Shown piece after piece: positions 9,841 to 19,605 of a DNA stretch of 49,210 bases (its first letter is position 1; each line of letters begins with the position of its first letter). Below the pieces are notes generated by a model that was not told the DNA's origin, did not search any database, and saw only the letters and a list, made by a program, of their open reading frames with translations. Made by a program: the position numbers and the translations under genes. Origin of the DNA: Bacteroidota bacterium. GTDB taxonomy: Bacteria; Bacteroidota; Bacteroidia; Chitinophagales; Chitinophagaceae. The stretch is taken from contig CANHGW010000020.1 of NCBI GenBank assembly GCA_947460175.1, positions 1 to 49,210 on the forward strand, written 5' to 3'.

Positions 9841-10608
9841 TTATCGTTGTTGTCTTTCAAGAAATTGGTTCAAATCATCTTTACTACTTTGAAATGTAAA
9901 TACATCATTAATTAAAAAGAAATCACGCTTATTAATCACTTTAGAATAGTTATCTTTAGCAAACTGAAGTTTAGTACTTTCAAATGAGAATTCATTTAAT
10001 ATCGATTTTAATTGATCTACAGATATATTATTGTTTCTAAGAGCTTGCTTAGCAACGCTCACTTTTGAAGATTCGTATGAAGCTTTTCTTACTTGATCAA
10101 TTAATTGTTGGAATCGACCGTTGCTCATTCCTCCATTGTAATCATTCCAAGTATTCTCTTCATAATTGTTTTGATTATGTTGATTCCACTGAGTGTTATT
10201 ATTCCAGTTGTGTTCACCTTCATCCCAATTTTCCCAATTATCATTGTTATTCCAATTGCCATAATTATCAATGCAACAATTTTCTTCAATATCCATGGCA
10301 TTTCGTGAAACAGTACAATAGTAAATATGACCCGGATTTACCTTTATTTCACCTTGATATATTAGTAATCCATTTTGATAACCATAGCCATTGCTATTGT
10401 ATCTATAAATTTTAATCATGTGTCTACCAGGTGCCAAATCATTAACCGTAACTGTTCTTCCAATTTTATTAAATCTTTTACCGTCAATTGTAATTGAAAT
10501 AGCTCTACCCCTATCTTCTTTTAATCTAAGCATGGCTTTATTCCATCCTGCAGCTATTGAATTTAGATGCAATGCAATCATCAATACAAATAAAAATATT
10601 TTTTTCAT
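9841..10608 (-). CDS. secreted DUF4476 domain protein with Asn/Trp-rich linker
   Basis: The 255-residue protein starts with a signal peptide (MKKIFLFVLMIALHLNSIAA). A beta-rich domain follows, including DLAPGRHMIKIYRYNSNGYGYQ and a GHIYYCTVSRNAMDIEENCC segment. A low-complexity linker very rich in N, W, G and E spans about residues 115-160. The C-terminal helical region from FQQLIDQVRKASYESSKVSVAKQAL onward matches DUF4476, a domain of unknown function common in Bacteroidota. It is presumably periplasmic or surface-attached. Function is unknown, and it stands alone. Confidence 0.78.
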   Translation of the reverse strand: MKKIFLFVLMIALHLNSIAAGWNKAMLRLKEDRGRAISITIDGKRFNKIGRTVTVNDLAPGRHMIKIYRYNSNGYGYQNGLLIYQGEIKVNPGHIYYCTVSRNAMDIEENCCIDNYGNWNNNDNWENWDEGEHNWNNNTQWNQHNQNNYEENTWNDYNGGMSNGRFQQLIDQVRKASYESSKVSVAKQALRNNNISVDQLKSILNEFSFESTKLQFAKDNYSKVINKRDFFLINDVFTFQSSKDDLNQFLERQQR

Positions 10609-10679
10609 AATCGTGTGTTTTTATAATTTTAAGACTCTTTTTTATTAATTATAGTTTATTTGACAAATATATAATAACT

Positions 10680-11411
10680 TTAGCATAACAATGAATGGCA
10701 AATAATACCTGTTGCAACTGCTGCATTCAAACTTTCAGCATTGCCTAACTTTGGAATTGTTACATTATGAGTACATCTATTTAATAATTCCTCATTTATT
10801 CCTTTTGATTCATTCCCTATTACTATTATTCCAGCTTGTATCTTTCCTATTTCATTTAATGGAGTTCCATTCAAGGAAGCTGCATAGGATGGAATAGCAC
10901 TATGTTGATTTAAAAATTCAATTCCATTTTTAAATAGAATGTTGACTCGAAAGATGCCTCCCATTGAAGATTGTACAACCTTGGGGCTGTAAGGATCTGC
11001 ACAAGCACCATTACACACTAGTTGGCTAATGCCAAACCAATCTGCAATTCGAATGATAGTACCCATATTGCCAGGGTCTTGAACAGAATCCAATAATAAT
11101 GTAATATTGGAATCGACTACCTCCTTATCTTTTTTTAAACATACTACTGCAAGTACTTGATTCGGAGAGGATAAAAAACTAATCCGTTCTAGTTCAAAAT
11201 CAGTGATAACATGAACAGCGATAGGTTTGGGTAATTTATTGGCATTTCGGAGAATCCATTCATCTAATGCGAAAACTTCTTTTATAATAAATTCGGAATG
11301 AATTAATTCATTCACCATTTTTTCGCCCTCTACAACAAACTCTCCAGATTCTAATCTGTTTTTTTTATCTTCTAATGAACGAATATGTTTAACTTGCGCT
11401 TTTGTAATCAT
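10680..11411 (-). CDS. TrmH/SpoU-family RNA 2'-O-methyltransferase
   Basis: The protein is a SAM-dependent, trefoil-knot RNA ribose methyltransferase. The N-terminal substrate-binding part contains FVVEGEKMVNELI. The catalytic domain shows LLLDSVQDPGNMGTIIRIADWFG (motif 1), IVIGNESKGINEELL (motif 2) and VTIPKLGNAESLNAAVATGI (motif 3). The target tRNA or rRNA nucleotide cannot be told from the sequence. I chose the ATG at 11411 (243 residues, MITKAQVKHIRSL) because an in-frame start at 11516 would add 35 residues unlike the family and lie deep inside the divergent tamL-like gene. Confidence 0.88.
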   Translation of the reverse strand: MITKAQVKHIRSLEDKKNRLESGEFVVEGEKMVNELIHSEFIIKEVFALDEWILRNANKLPKPIAVHVITDFELERISFLSSPNQVLAVVCLKKDKEVVDSNITLLLDSVQDPGNMGTIIRIADWFGISQLVCNGACADPYSPKVVQSSMGGIFRVNILFKNGIEFLNQHSAIPSYAASLNGTPLNEIGKIQAGIIVIGNESKGINEELLNRCTHNVTIPKLGNAESLNAAVATGIICHSLLC

Positions 11412-11429
11412 ACCATTGTAAATAGAAAA

Positions 11430-13838
11430 GTGCCCTTTAATAAAACAACTACATATAAAATCATTTGCCTGTTTATTATCAGCATTTCTATTGCTTCCTG
11501 CAATTATACCAAACACTTAACTGAAAATCAAACTTTACTGAAAGAAAATAAGGTAATTCTTAAAACAGCTAAACCTATTAAAAACAAAGGCGAACTTGAA
11601 AGCTCAATTCTTACACTTACTAGCCCTCAACCAAATACCCATTTACTCGATTTAGATTTTCTACCAAACTATAAATTGTGGAAATACAATAATCGATACG
11701 CTTTATATAAACGAGACACATTAAATAGCAAACTACAAAAACGCAAAGTAGAAAAACCTGTTCTTGTGGATTCATTTGAAATAGAACGATCCAAACAAAT
11801 GATTACTCAATTCATGATTAATCAAGGCTATTTTTACAACACAGTGTTGGACACAATCATTCCATCTCAGAAACCTAAAACCAGCACGGTTCAATATACT
11901 ATCAATGCCGGTAAAAATTATTACATTAAAGATATCACTTACGAATGTGAAAACAATTCTATTCTATCAATTATAATTAATAATATCCCAAAAAGCTTTT
12001 TGGTAAAAGGTGAAGAATTCAATCACTTCAAATGTGGCAATGAGAGAGAGCGACTTTATAAATTAATCAGAAGTGCTGGATATTACGATTTCAAAACGGA
12101 CAACATTTCATTTATCATAGATACGATAGACAGGTCAAAAATCAAACGATTATTAGATGATCCTTTTTCTCAAATAAGCACTTATGACAACAATAATAAA
12201 ACCACGAATGATTCAATAAATGTAATGCTTAGAGTCCTTAAATCGAAGGACTCTACGTATAACCAATTGTATACAATCAATAAAATTCAAGTAGAAATTA
12301 TAGATTATAATTCACAGTATGATACCCGAACTAGCTATACTGAAAATACACTAGACAATGTAGATTTTAAATACAAATCACTTCCTATAAATCGAAATGT
12401 AATTGTACGAAATATACTAATGCAAGTGGGTGATATTTATAATAATAAAGATTTAGAAGCAACTGTCAATCGCCTTAACCAATTAGGGGTATTCCAGTTT
12501 GTCAACTTTCGATTTGATAAAGATTCATTATTACCCGGAAAACTTAATTGCTATTTAGTTCTCAACACGTCGCCTAAAATGGATATTGTAGGCATGACAG
12601 ATATAAGCACGAGTGATGGAGACTATTTATTAGGGCTTGGAGCAGGTATCACATACAAAAATAAAAATTTATTTCATGGTGCAAATCAGTTACTGATTAG
12701 AGGAGCATACTCAACAGAATTTAGAAATGATAATTTATTGACAGGTACTAAAAAGTTTTATCAATCTGGAAATAATGCCAATTTTACTACTAATTTAAGT
12801 TTCCCAAAATTCATAGTCCCATTTAATCAACGTATTTTCAATAAGCGCAATTTGCCATTTACCATTTTAGGACTCAACTATAGTTTTATTCAACGTATTC
12901 AAAATTATACCGTTGTCAATGTGTCTGGAAGCTTTGGTTATACCTGGAAGGAAACATCTCAAAAAAGTTGGCGACTAAATCCTTCTTTTTTAACCTTAAC
13001 TAGATTGCCTGAACGATATCTTGGGGAGGCATTTAAGAAAAAACTATCTGAAAATAAATATCTTGAAAATATATTTTCCAACAATATCATTTATGGAGAA
13101 AACATGACCTTTGAATATATAAGTAAATTTAAAAATGAGTATCAAGATTTCTCATCCTTAAAAATAGGTGTAGAAGAAGCCGGTACATTACTACAAGGTG
13201 TAAATTATATATACAATAAAATATCAAACAACAATTTAAAACCAATTGCACAATATCTTAAGTTGGATGGAGACTTTAGAAATTATAAAAACTGGAAAAA
13301 AATGCAATGGGTGAACCGAGTAATGTTAGGCTTAGGAATCCCAACAGGCAAAGATTTAACCCTTCCATATATCAAACAATATTCTGCAGGTGGTGCATTT
13401 AGTAATAGAGGCTGGAGAGCTCGCAGGGTTGGACCTGGGCGTTCACTTGATTCATCATACAGTGCTGGATCAACAGTCATTGACCGTACAGGTGACATTA
13501 AATTTGAAGCTAATTCCGAATTTAGATTTAACCTGTTAAAATTGTTCTCTGGCGCTATCAATCTAAAAGGAGCTACATTTGTAGATGCAGGAAATATATG
13601 GCTCTTTCATAAATCACCTAATGTAATAGGTGGTGAAATCAATAAAAATTATTTATGGCAAGATATTGCCATTTCGGCTGGCGCTGGCCTTAGACTCGAT
13701 TTTTCATTTTTTGTATTCCGAATAGACTTAGCTTATCCTATAAAACAACCTCAAATTACTACCAATTCCGGATGGGCATTTGATCAATTGAAATACAAAA
13801 GCGGCATTTATAATTTAGCAATAGGCTACCCTTTTTAA
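11430..13838 (+). CDS. tamL: TamL-like outer-membrane lipoprotein of the BamA/TamA superfamily
   Basis: This 16-stranded-barrel assembly factor (Omp85 superfamily) has N-terminal POTRA-like repeats and is lipid-anchored. Starting at GTG 11430, the first 24 residues form a lipoprotein signal with lipobox SIASC and C24 as the acylated residue, a hallmark of Bacteroidota TamL. The C-terminal barrel carries the L6-type motif in AGGAFSNRGWRARRVGPG. It ends in an aromatic beta-strand (LAIGYPF). An in-frame ATG at 11385 would overlap the divergent methyltransferase by 27 nt and give an unusually long n-region, so GTG is preferred. In known systems TamL pairs with an inner-membrane TamB, but no tamB lies next to this gene. 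Confidence 0.82.
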   Translation: MPFNKTTTYKIICLFIISISIASCNYTKHLTENQTLLKENKVILKTAKPIKNKGELESSILTLTSPQPNTHLLDLDFLPNYKLWKYNNRYALYKRDTLNSKLQKRKVEKPVLVDSFEIERSKQMITQFMINQGYFYNTVLDTIIPSQKPKTSTVQYTINAGKNYYIKDITYECENNSILSIIINNIPKSFLVKGEEFNHFKCGNERERLYKLIRSAGYYDFKTDNISFIIDTIDRSKIKRLLDDPFSQISTYDNNNKTTNDSINVMLRVLKSKDSTYNQLYTINKIQVEIIDYNSQYDTRTSYTENTLDNVDFKYKSLPINRNVIVRNILMQVGDIYNNKDLEATVNRLNQLGVFQFVNFRFDKDSLLPGKLNCYLVLNTSPKMDIVGMTDISTSDGDYLLGLGAGITYKNKNLFHGANQLLIRGAYSTEFRNDNLLTGTKKFYQSGNNANFTTNLSFPKFIVPFNQRIFNKRNLPFTILGLNYSFIQRIQNYTVVNVSGSFGYTWKETSQKSWRLNPSFLTLTRLPERYLGEAFKKKLSENKYLENIFSNNIIYGENMTFEYISKFKNEYQDFSSLKIGVEEAGTLLQGVNYIYNKISNNNLKPIAQYLKLDGDFRNYKNWKKMQWVNRVMLGLGIPTGKDLTLPYIKQYSAGGAFSNRGWRARRVGPGRSLDSSYSAGSTVIDRTGDIKFEANSEFRFNLLKLFSGAINLKGATFVDAGNIWLFHKSPNVIGGEINKNYLWQDIAISAGAGLRLDFSFFVFRIDLAYPIKQPQITTNSGWAFDQLKYKSGIYNLAIGYPF

Positions 13839-13914
13839 ATACATTTTTCGAACATTTTATTAAAAATCAATTTGGTAATTATGTCATTTATCAAAAATGT
13901 AGTTTCTTAGTCTT

Positions 13915-15174
13915 ATGTTAAAATTATCTCATTTAGCTGAAACATTAATTCCTTCAGAAATCATTAAACTTGGGAACGAAATAAATGATAAAATCCGAAA
14001 TGGTGCCAAAATTTACAACTTTACAATTGGTGATTTTGACCCTAGTATATTCCCTATCCCTCAATCCTTGGAAGATGAAATAGTGAATGCTTATCGAAAC
14101 AAAAAAACTAATTATCCACCTGCTAATGGTATTGCTCCATTAAGAGATTCAGTCGCCAATTTTATAAAACAGCGACTAGGACTTGATTATCCATCATCTT
14201 CATTTCTTATTTCGGGTGGTGGCAGACCACTCATATATGCTGCTTATCGATCTATATGTAATGAAGGTGAAAAAGTAATTTATCCTGTCCCTTCATGGAA
14301 TAATAATCACTACACTCATTTTGTTTCAGGCGAACATATAGTAGTCGAAACCACAGCCGAGAATAACTTTTTACCTACTGCGGAAGAATTAATTCCACAT
14401 TTCAAGGATGCATCATTACTTGCATTATGCTCTCCTTTAAACCCTACAGGAACGGTTTTTTCGAAAGATCAATTAAGTAAAATTTGCGAAGCCGTACTTG
14501 AAGAAAATAAGACTCGAACGGAAGGTCAAAAACCATTATTTATTTTATATGATCAAATATACTGGACACTAACCTATGGCGAATCAGTCCATTACAATCC
14601 TGTGAGTTTATATCCCGAATTAAAAGAGTATACAATTTTTATTGATGGCATAAGTAAAGCCTTCTGTGCTACAGGTGTAAGAGTCGGCTGGGCATTTGGT
14701 CCATCCGAATTGATTGATAAAATGAAAGGTATCTTAAGTCATATTGGAGCATGGAGCCCAATGGCCGAACAGTTCGGAACTGCCCTCTTTTTAAAAAAAG
14801 ATGCTGATGTTGATACATTTTTATCAAATACTAAGAAAGCAATTCATGAAAGGCTTACTACCATTTATAACGGAATTATTCAGCTCAAAAACGCTGGATA
14901 CCCTATAGATGCTATTTCACCAAAAGCAGCCATGTACCTAACGATACGCTTTTCATTTAAAAATAAAAAAACTCGTAATGGCTTAGAAATAAAAACGACG
15001 GAAGACATGACTTCATTTTTATTAAACAATGCTTCCATCGCAATAGTACCATTTGCAGCCTTTGGTGCAAATGCCGATAGTGAATGGTATAGATTAAGTG
15101 TCGGCACTTGTCATATTGAAGAAATACCGCAAATGTTAAACAATTTGAAAATAGCCATGGATCAACTAACCTAG
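13915..15174 (+). CDS. class I/II pyridoxal-phosphate aminotransferase
   Basis: This 419-residue fold-type I PLP enzyme resembles aspartate aminotransferases. It has a substrate loop near NFTIGDFDP, LCSPLNPTGTVFS for cofactor binding, LYDQIYWTLTY, and the Schiff-base lysine in FIDGISKAFCATGVRVGWAFGP near residue 250. The terminal SVGTCHIEEIPQML matches the small domain with the carboxylate-binding region. Substrate is unassigned: aspartate, tyrosine or another amino acid. The gene follows tamL by 76 nt on the same strand with no obvious terminator, so it may be co-transcribed. Confidence 0.85.
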   Translation: MLKLSHLAETLIPSEIIKLGNEINDKIRNGAKIYNFTIGDFDPSIFPIPQSLEDEIVNAYRNKKTNYPPANGIAPLRDSVANFIKQRLGLDYPSSSFLISGGGRPLIYAAYRSICNEGEKVIYPVPSWNNNHYTHFVSGEHIVVETTAENNFLPTAEELIPHFKDASLLALCSPLNPTGTVFSKDQLSKICEAVLEENKTRTEGQKPLFILYDQIYWTLTYGESVHYNPVSLYPELKEYTIFIDGISKAFCATGVRVGWAFGPSELIDKMKGILSHIGAWSPMAEQFGTALFLKKDADVDTFLSNTKKAIHERLTTIYNGIIQLKNAGYPIDAISPKAAMYLTIRFSFKNKKTRNGLEIKTTEDMTSFLLNNASIAIVPFAAFGANADSEWYRLSVGTCHIEEIPQMLNNLKIAMDQLT

Positions 15175-15276
15175 GTAACCAAATGGATATTTCACTTTTT
15201 ATACTAAAAAGTTAGATTATAACTAAACTCGATATAGATTCAAGGTATTCTACATGGTCATATTCTAATAATCATG

Positions 15277-15284
15277 TAACTTTG
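15277..15284 (+). promoter_or_regulatory. -7 box for ribBA, predicting a leaderless mRNA
   Basis: TAACTTTG exactly matches TAnnTTTG and ends only 5 nt before the ribBA ATG at 15290. Placing the start 7 nt after the box centre puts +1 at or next to the start codon. There is therefore no room for a ribosome-binding site or an FMN riboswitch. Confidence 0.5.
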
Positions 15285-15289
15285 CTCCC

Positions 15290-16489
15290 ATGTTAGATAG
15301 CATAGAATCAGCAATAGAAGATATTAAAAATGGTAAGCTTGTAATAGTAGTTGATGACGAAGATCGTGAAAACGAAGGCGATTTTCTAACGGCTGCACAT
15401 AATGTAACTCCTGAGATTATTAATTTTATGAGTAAATTCGGTAGAGGTCTTATTTGTGCTCCATTGAGCGAAGACAGATGCAACGAATTAGACCTCAATT
15501 TGATGGTAAAAGACAATACAGAACTACATCAAACTCCTTTTACAGTCTCTGTTGATTTAATTGGTCATGGTTGCACTACGGGCATTTCGGCTCATGATAG
15601 AGCCAAAACGATTCAAGCACTGATTCATCCAGATACAAAACCAAATGACTTAGCAAAACCAGGTCACATATTCCCTTTACGAGCTCGCAAAGAAGGTGTA
15701 TTACGCAGAGCAGGACATACAGAAGCTGCAATTGACCTAGCACGATTAGCCGGATTTGAACCTGCAGGGGTTATTGTAGAAATCATTGATGAAGATGGCG
15801 AAATGGCTCGTTTACCTCGCTTAAAAGAAATAGCCATTGAACATGGTTTAAAGATAATCTCAATTGAAGAATTAATTGAATATAGACTTAGAACTGAAAA
15901 CTTGGTTGAAGAACAAATAAGAGTTCATATGCCAACTAAATTTGGTGATTTTGAATTAATCACATTCAAAAACTTAAAAACCAATGAACTGCATCATGCT
16001 CTAAAAAAAGGAGATTGGAAAGCGGGCGACCCAGTTTTACTTCGTGTTCACAGTTCATGTTTTACAGGCGATATTCTACATTCATTGCGTTGCGATTGTG
16101 GCGACCAGTTAGAAGCCGCCATGCAAATGGTACAAGATGCAGGTCAAGGGCTTGTATTGTATATGAATCAAGAAGGGAGAGGAATAGGATTGCTCAATAA
16201 ATTAAAAGCATATAAGTTACAAGAACAAGGTAGAGATACCGTAGAAGCTAATCTTGAATTGGGCTTCGAAATGGACGAACGTGATTATGGTATTGGTGCA
16301 CAAATATTACGAATGCTTGATGTATCAAAAATTAAATTGATTACAAACAATCCTCGTAAACGTGCTGGTTTACTAGGTTATGGCCTTGAAATAGTAGAAA
16401 ATGTTCCGATTGAAATATGTTCTAATCCTCATAATGAAAAATATCTTCAAACCAAACGTGATAAATTAGGGCATGAGATTATGAGATAA
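15290..16489 (+). CDS. ribBA: bifunctional DHBP synthase / GTP cyclohydrolase II
   Basis: RibBA supplies both precursors of riboflavin. Residues 1-205 form 3,4-dihydroxy-2-butanone-4-phosphate synthase, with the acidic loop [13 protein letters not shown] and [21 protein letters not shown]. Residues 206-399 form GTP cyclohydrolase II, with the zinc cysteines in [31 protein letters not shown], and [13 protein letters not shown]. All catalytic segments are present, so both halves should be active. The start is fixed by the family N-terminus [16 protein letters not shown]. It converges with the desaturase gene with a 23-nt gap. Confidence 0.96.
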   Translation: MLDSIESAIEDIKNGKLVIVVDDEDRENEGDFLTAAHNVTPEIINFMSKFGRGLICAPLSEDRCNELDLNLMVKDNTELHQTPFTVSVDLIGHGCTTGISAHDRAKTIQALIHPDTKPNDLAKPGHIFPLRARKEGVLRRAGHTEAAIDLARLAGFEPAGVIVEIIDEDGEMARLPRLKEIAIEHGLKIISIEELIEYRLRTENLVEEQIRVHMPTKFGDFELITFKNLKTNELHHALKKGDWKAGDPVLLRVHSSCFTGDILHSLRCDCGDQLEAAMQMVQDAGQGLVLYMNQEGRGIGLLNKLKAYKLQEQGRDTVEANLELGFEMDERDYGIGAQILRMLDVSKIKLITNNPRKRAGLLGYGLEIVENVPIEICSNPHNEKYLQTKRDKLGHEIMR

Positions 16490-16512
16490 CTTAATTAATA
16501 AGATTTATCTAC

Positions 16513-17493
16513 TTATCCAATAATCCAGCTAAATTTAAGTTCTCGATCAGGGATTGCTATTCGTTCTGAAATACGAGCCATACGATCTGGCAATTTCATA
16601 ATGTAATCTCTTGCTTTTTCGCCATTCTCTTTCAATCCAGTCAAACTTTCTATATTCCATTCCTTTATTAAATCTCGCATGATGTTTACATAGTCAACAG
16701 CTGTGTAAACCCCAAGGCGTTGTGCAGCATCGGAGAAATTGGCAAACGTATTGATTTCGCCACCTAACTCACGTAAAGCCTGTGCAGGCATTACTATTTT
16801 TTTACGCATCATATCTTCAAATGCCAACATCATTTCATTGGTATCGATTTCGAAAATTCTATTAATAAATGAAATATACGCATTCGCATGTCGAGCTTCA
16901 TCAGCAGCTACAAGACCACATATTTTAGACAACATGGTGTTACCGCTTTTTTTAGACAATGTCGCTACTCGTCTATGAGAGATATTGGTAGCCAATTCTT
17001 GAAAACTAGTATACATGAAGGTTCTATAAGGATCGTTGTTGGTATCTAAATCGAAACCGTCTGCTATCAAAAACTGAGTTGATGCTTCAAATTTTGGCAT
17101 ATCAATACGACCACATAAATATAAATAACGATTTAATACATCACCATGTCGATTTTCTTCAGCAGTCCAGGATCTAATCCATTTCATCCAACCACCATGC
17201 ACATTTTGCTTAACGCCTTCTAAAGCCCCAAGCCAGGTTTCATAAGTAGGCAATGCTTCTTCTGTAATGGTATCACCTACTAATACTGCAAGTAAATCAT
17301 AATCCATATTCTCAGCCTGACCTTGCAATATTTTTACTTCTTCAAAAAAGGATTCGTTACTTGCCACAGGAAGCAATTCTCCTGGTTGCCAATTGGTTTC
17401 AATAGAACTCAAGTATTTGCTACCAGTCAATTCTACTTCCTTTTCCAAAAATAACATTACTTCTTGTCTTGAAGGAGTCAAGGCTTGTTTCAT
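16513..17493 (-). CDS. acyl-ACP desaturase (soluble di-iron)
   Basis: This 326-residue helical protein belongs to the plant-type stearoyl-ACP desaturase/ferritin-like family, which introduces a cis double bond into ACP-bound fatty acids using O2 and ferredoxin. Two di-iron carboxylate/histidine motifs are clear: EENRHGD near residue 112 and DEARHA near residue 198. Further glutamates such as in FQELATNISHRR supply bridging ligands. It would adjust membrane fluidity. Regiospecificity cannot be read from sequence. No ferredoxin gene is nearby. Confidence 0.9.
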   Translation of the reverse strand: MKQALTPSRQEVMLFLEKEVELTGSKYLSSIETNWQPGELLPVASNESFFEEVKILQGQAENMDYDLLAVLVGDTITEEALPTYETWLGALEGVKQNVHGGWMKWIRSWTAEENRHGDVLNRYLYLCGRIDMPKFEASTQFLIADGFDLDTNNDPYRTFMYTSFQELATNISHRRVATLSKKSGNTMLSKICGLVAADEARHANAYISFINRIFEIDTNEMMLAFEDMMRKKIVMPAQALRELGGEINTFANFSDAAQRLGVYTAVDYVNIMRDLIKEWNIESLTGLKENGEKARDYIMKLPDRMARISERIAIPDRELKFSWIIG

Positions 17494-17560
17494 TCGCTAC
17501 AGATTATTCTTACAAAGGTAATCCTAAAATTATATTTTGATATAGGATTTTTTGATACAA

Positions 17561-17590
17561 AAAGAAAACCGAATGAAAGATTTCATCCGG
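17561..17590 (-). terminator. minus-strand terminator of the small ORF at 17617-17820
   Basis: A 10-bp stem with one mismatch (17569-17578 with 17581-17590) is followed on the minus strand by TTTTCTTTTT. It starts 26 nt after the stop of the small minus-strand ORF, supporting that ORF as a transcribed gene. It also lies upstream of the desaturase gene and would insulate it. Confidence 0.6.
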
Positions 17591-17616
17591 CTTCTCAGGT
17601 TGGGGTTGGAAAAGGG

Positions 17617-17820
17617 TTATTCATAATTTTTGATTAGACTTTTGCTAGTAGTCACATCATCATTAGAATTTGAATTGGTTAATTCGTATTTTTTTAAGTC
17701 GTTGGTTTTGTTTGTATAATGTGCACTCTCTCTTACTTCCGTTGAAGAAAGATGAGATAATAAATAGGTACAGCTAAATAAAAAAGTTACATAAAATAAT
17801 ACGCTTACATATCTGCTCAT
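17617..17820 (-). CDS. small hypothetical membrane protein or lipoprotein (67 aa)
   Basis: The N-terminal 25 residues are hydrophobic (MSRYVSVLFYVTFLFSCTYLL) with a possible lipobox LFSC at C17. The rest is short, polar and rich in N, S, T and K. It could be a lipoprotein or a single-span protein. The only support beyond the open frame is a start codon in an otherwise empty gap and a terminator hairpin just after the stop. I recognise no family, and function is unknown. Confidence 0.45.
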   Translation of the reverse strand: MSRYVSVLFYVTFLFSCTYLLSHLSSTEVRESAHYTNKTNDLKKYELTNSNSNDDVTTSKSLIKNYE

Positions 17821-17928
17821 ATCATCTAATTTGTAAAAACAAACTTAGTTCATAGACTCAGATAAGAAATTACAACTTTGTGAAATGTCAATATGGATTT
17901 GATAAAAGCAAAAATCAGTTTGTGACCT

Positions 17929-19545
17929 TTATTTAATTACTTCTTCGATTGTCTTTCCAATACATGCATTTGGCATCTGAATATGTAATAATGTAGCTAA
18001 AGTAGCTGCAATATCAGTCATATAAACTTCTCGATTAGTAACCCCCTTTTGAATCCCCCATCCGTACCAAATTAGTGGTATATGTGTATCATAGGGATTC
18101 CAAGTTCCGTGTGTAGTACCTGTTTTGGCATAAGCATCGAGCCATGATGGTTTTAGTAAGAGTAAAATATCGCCACTGCGTTTTGATACATAGCCATTGA
18201 TAGCCATTTCTTTAATTTTTTCGGGAAGTGGTGCTTGTTGAATATTATGCATATCAACAGCAAATTGAATTTCATCATATGAACGAATATTTGAACGTAT
18301 CTCATCTATGACTGATTGCCTGTTTATTTTAAAACTATCTATTTGAGCATCATTGAGCCATATGAAGTTTTCTGAAATATCTTTTATCAATTCATTTGAT
18401 TTGAATATTTGGCCTAAATGTTTATTTAAATTTGTTTTAAGTGTAGATCCATAAAAGAAACCTGAAGGCATTTTTTGATCTAGTAAATATTGAGGATTGT
18501 GAGCCACACCATGATCTGAAGTAAGAAATAAGGTATAATTTCCTTGTCCTACTTGTTCGTTTAAAAAAATGATTAATTCTTCTATAGTTTTATCCATACG
18601 CACATAGGTATCCTCTAATTCAATAGAATTAGGACCATACATATGCCCTATGTAATCGGTGGACGAGAAACTAATGGCAAGAAAATCAGTTTCATTTCCC
18701 ATTCCTAATTTTTCATTTAGAATTGCTTCTTTTGCAAAGTCAAATAAGATGTCATTTCCGTAAGGAGTCTTTTTAATATCGCTTAATTTTAATGATGATG
18801 TTTTATGAGGAAATGAAGTAGTATTTTCTCCCGTAAAACGACCTTCATATGCATTGTCATCTTGAGTAGAATGGGTATAAGAAGGGATTGGCAAAATCGT
18901 ATTCCATTCTTTTTGCATATACGATTTTGAATTATTTTGTTGATTAAATCTAGAAACCCACTCTGGCAATTGATTCATAAAAAAAGTACTTGTCATAAAG
19001 ACGCCTTCACTATCATCCATCCAGTAGCTACCATTCGATGTATGCCCTCCAGGTAAAATAGCGGCTCTATCTTTAACGGAGATTGAGATAACTTTTGATT
19101 TGAAATTGGAATGCAATCTTAACTCATCTGTGATAGTACTAGCCCATAGATTTTTAGGACTCATTTTACCGGCTTTTTGAGTACCTCCCACCGATTTTAC
19201 AGATGCATCTGCAGTACAATATACAGTATTACCAGTCATTTTATCAATCCAATCATTGCTAGAAATACCATGCAACGCAGGCACACTCCCAGTATAGATA
19301 CATGTATGCCCAGGTGCAGTATATGAAGGCAAATAGTTTATAAATGCATTTTGACAAACATTTCCTTCGTTCAATAGTTTTACAAAACCTTTTGTAGAAA
19401 AATTATTTTGATATTTATACAAAAAATCTGGTCTCATTTGATCAAGCACTACCCCAACTACCAATTTTGGCCTATCGACATTTTTAGATTTTTGTGCATT
19501 TAATTTAAGTGAGATTAATAAGATGAGTATAGGAATATATCGCAT
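17929..19545 (-). CDS. pafA: PafA-like periplasmic alkaline phosphatase / phosphodiesterase superfamily enzyme
   Basis: A signal peptide (MRYIPILILLISLKLNAQ) precedes an alkaline phosphatase superfamily domain. Metal and nucleophile positions are readable: D35 in VVLDQMRPD, nucleophile T76 in PSYTAPGHT, N97 in SSND, and the K158/R160 pair in SVKDRAAILPGGH that is typical of the PafA phosphomonoesterase. Later metal ligands fall in SSTDYIGHMYGP, FLTSDHGVAHNP and GTTHGTWNPYDTHIPLIWYG. The 538-residue length fits. The predicted role is release of phosphate from organic esters in the periplasm. A related nucleotide pyrophosphatase is the alternative, but the K/R pair argues against it. Confidence 0.85.
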   Translation of the reverse strand: MRYIPILILLISLKLNAQKSKNVDRPKLVVGVVLDQMRPDFLYKYQNNFSTKGFVKLLNEGNVCQNAFINYLPSYTAPGHTCIYTGSVPALHGISSNDWIDKMTGNTVYCTADASVKSVGGTQKAGKMSPKNLWASTITDELRLHSNFKSKVISISVKDRAAILPGGHTSNGSYWMDDSEGVFMTSTFFMNQLPEWVSRFNQQNNSKSYMQKEWNTILPIPSYTHSTQDDNAYEGRFTGENTTSFPHKTSSLKLSDIKKTPYGNDILFDFAKEAILNEKLGMGNETDFLAISFSSTDYIGHMYGPNSIELEDTYVRMDKTIEELIIFLNEQVGQGNYTLFLTSDHGVAHNPQYLLDQKMPSGFFYGSTLKTNLNKHLGQIFKSNELIKDISENFIWLNDAQIDSFKINRQSVIDEIRSNIRSYDEIQFAVDMHNIQQAPLPEKIKEMAINGYVSKRSGDILLLLKPSWLDAYAKTGTTHGTWNPYDTHIPLIWYGWGIQKGVTNREVYMTDIAATLATLLHIQMPNACIGKTIEEVIK

Positions 19546-19605
19546 TTGTTTATAATTGATTTGTAAAAATGGTAATTATGCATGACAATACCATTAATTT
19601 TTGAT

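Noticed and set aside
10065..10415. Plus-strand open frames of 116 and 67 codons opposite the DUF4476 gene
   Set aside because: They are antisense shadows of the Asn/Trp-rich linker, with biased composition and no family resemblance.
11412..11516. N-terminal extension of the TrmH-family methyltransferase
   Set aside because: The extra 35 residues do not look like the family and would overlap the signal sequence region of the divergent tamL-like gene.
12231..12254. 9-bp perfect inverted repeat (AGAGTCCTT / AAGGACTCT) inside the tamL-like gene
   Set aside because: It is in the middle of a coding region, has no T run on either side and no repeat elsewhere in the window that I found; probably chance.
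15194..15212. ACTTTTT/AAAAAGT hairpin after the aminotransferase gene
   Set aside because: The stem is nearly all A-T and has no following T run, so it is not a convincing terminator.
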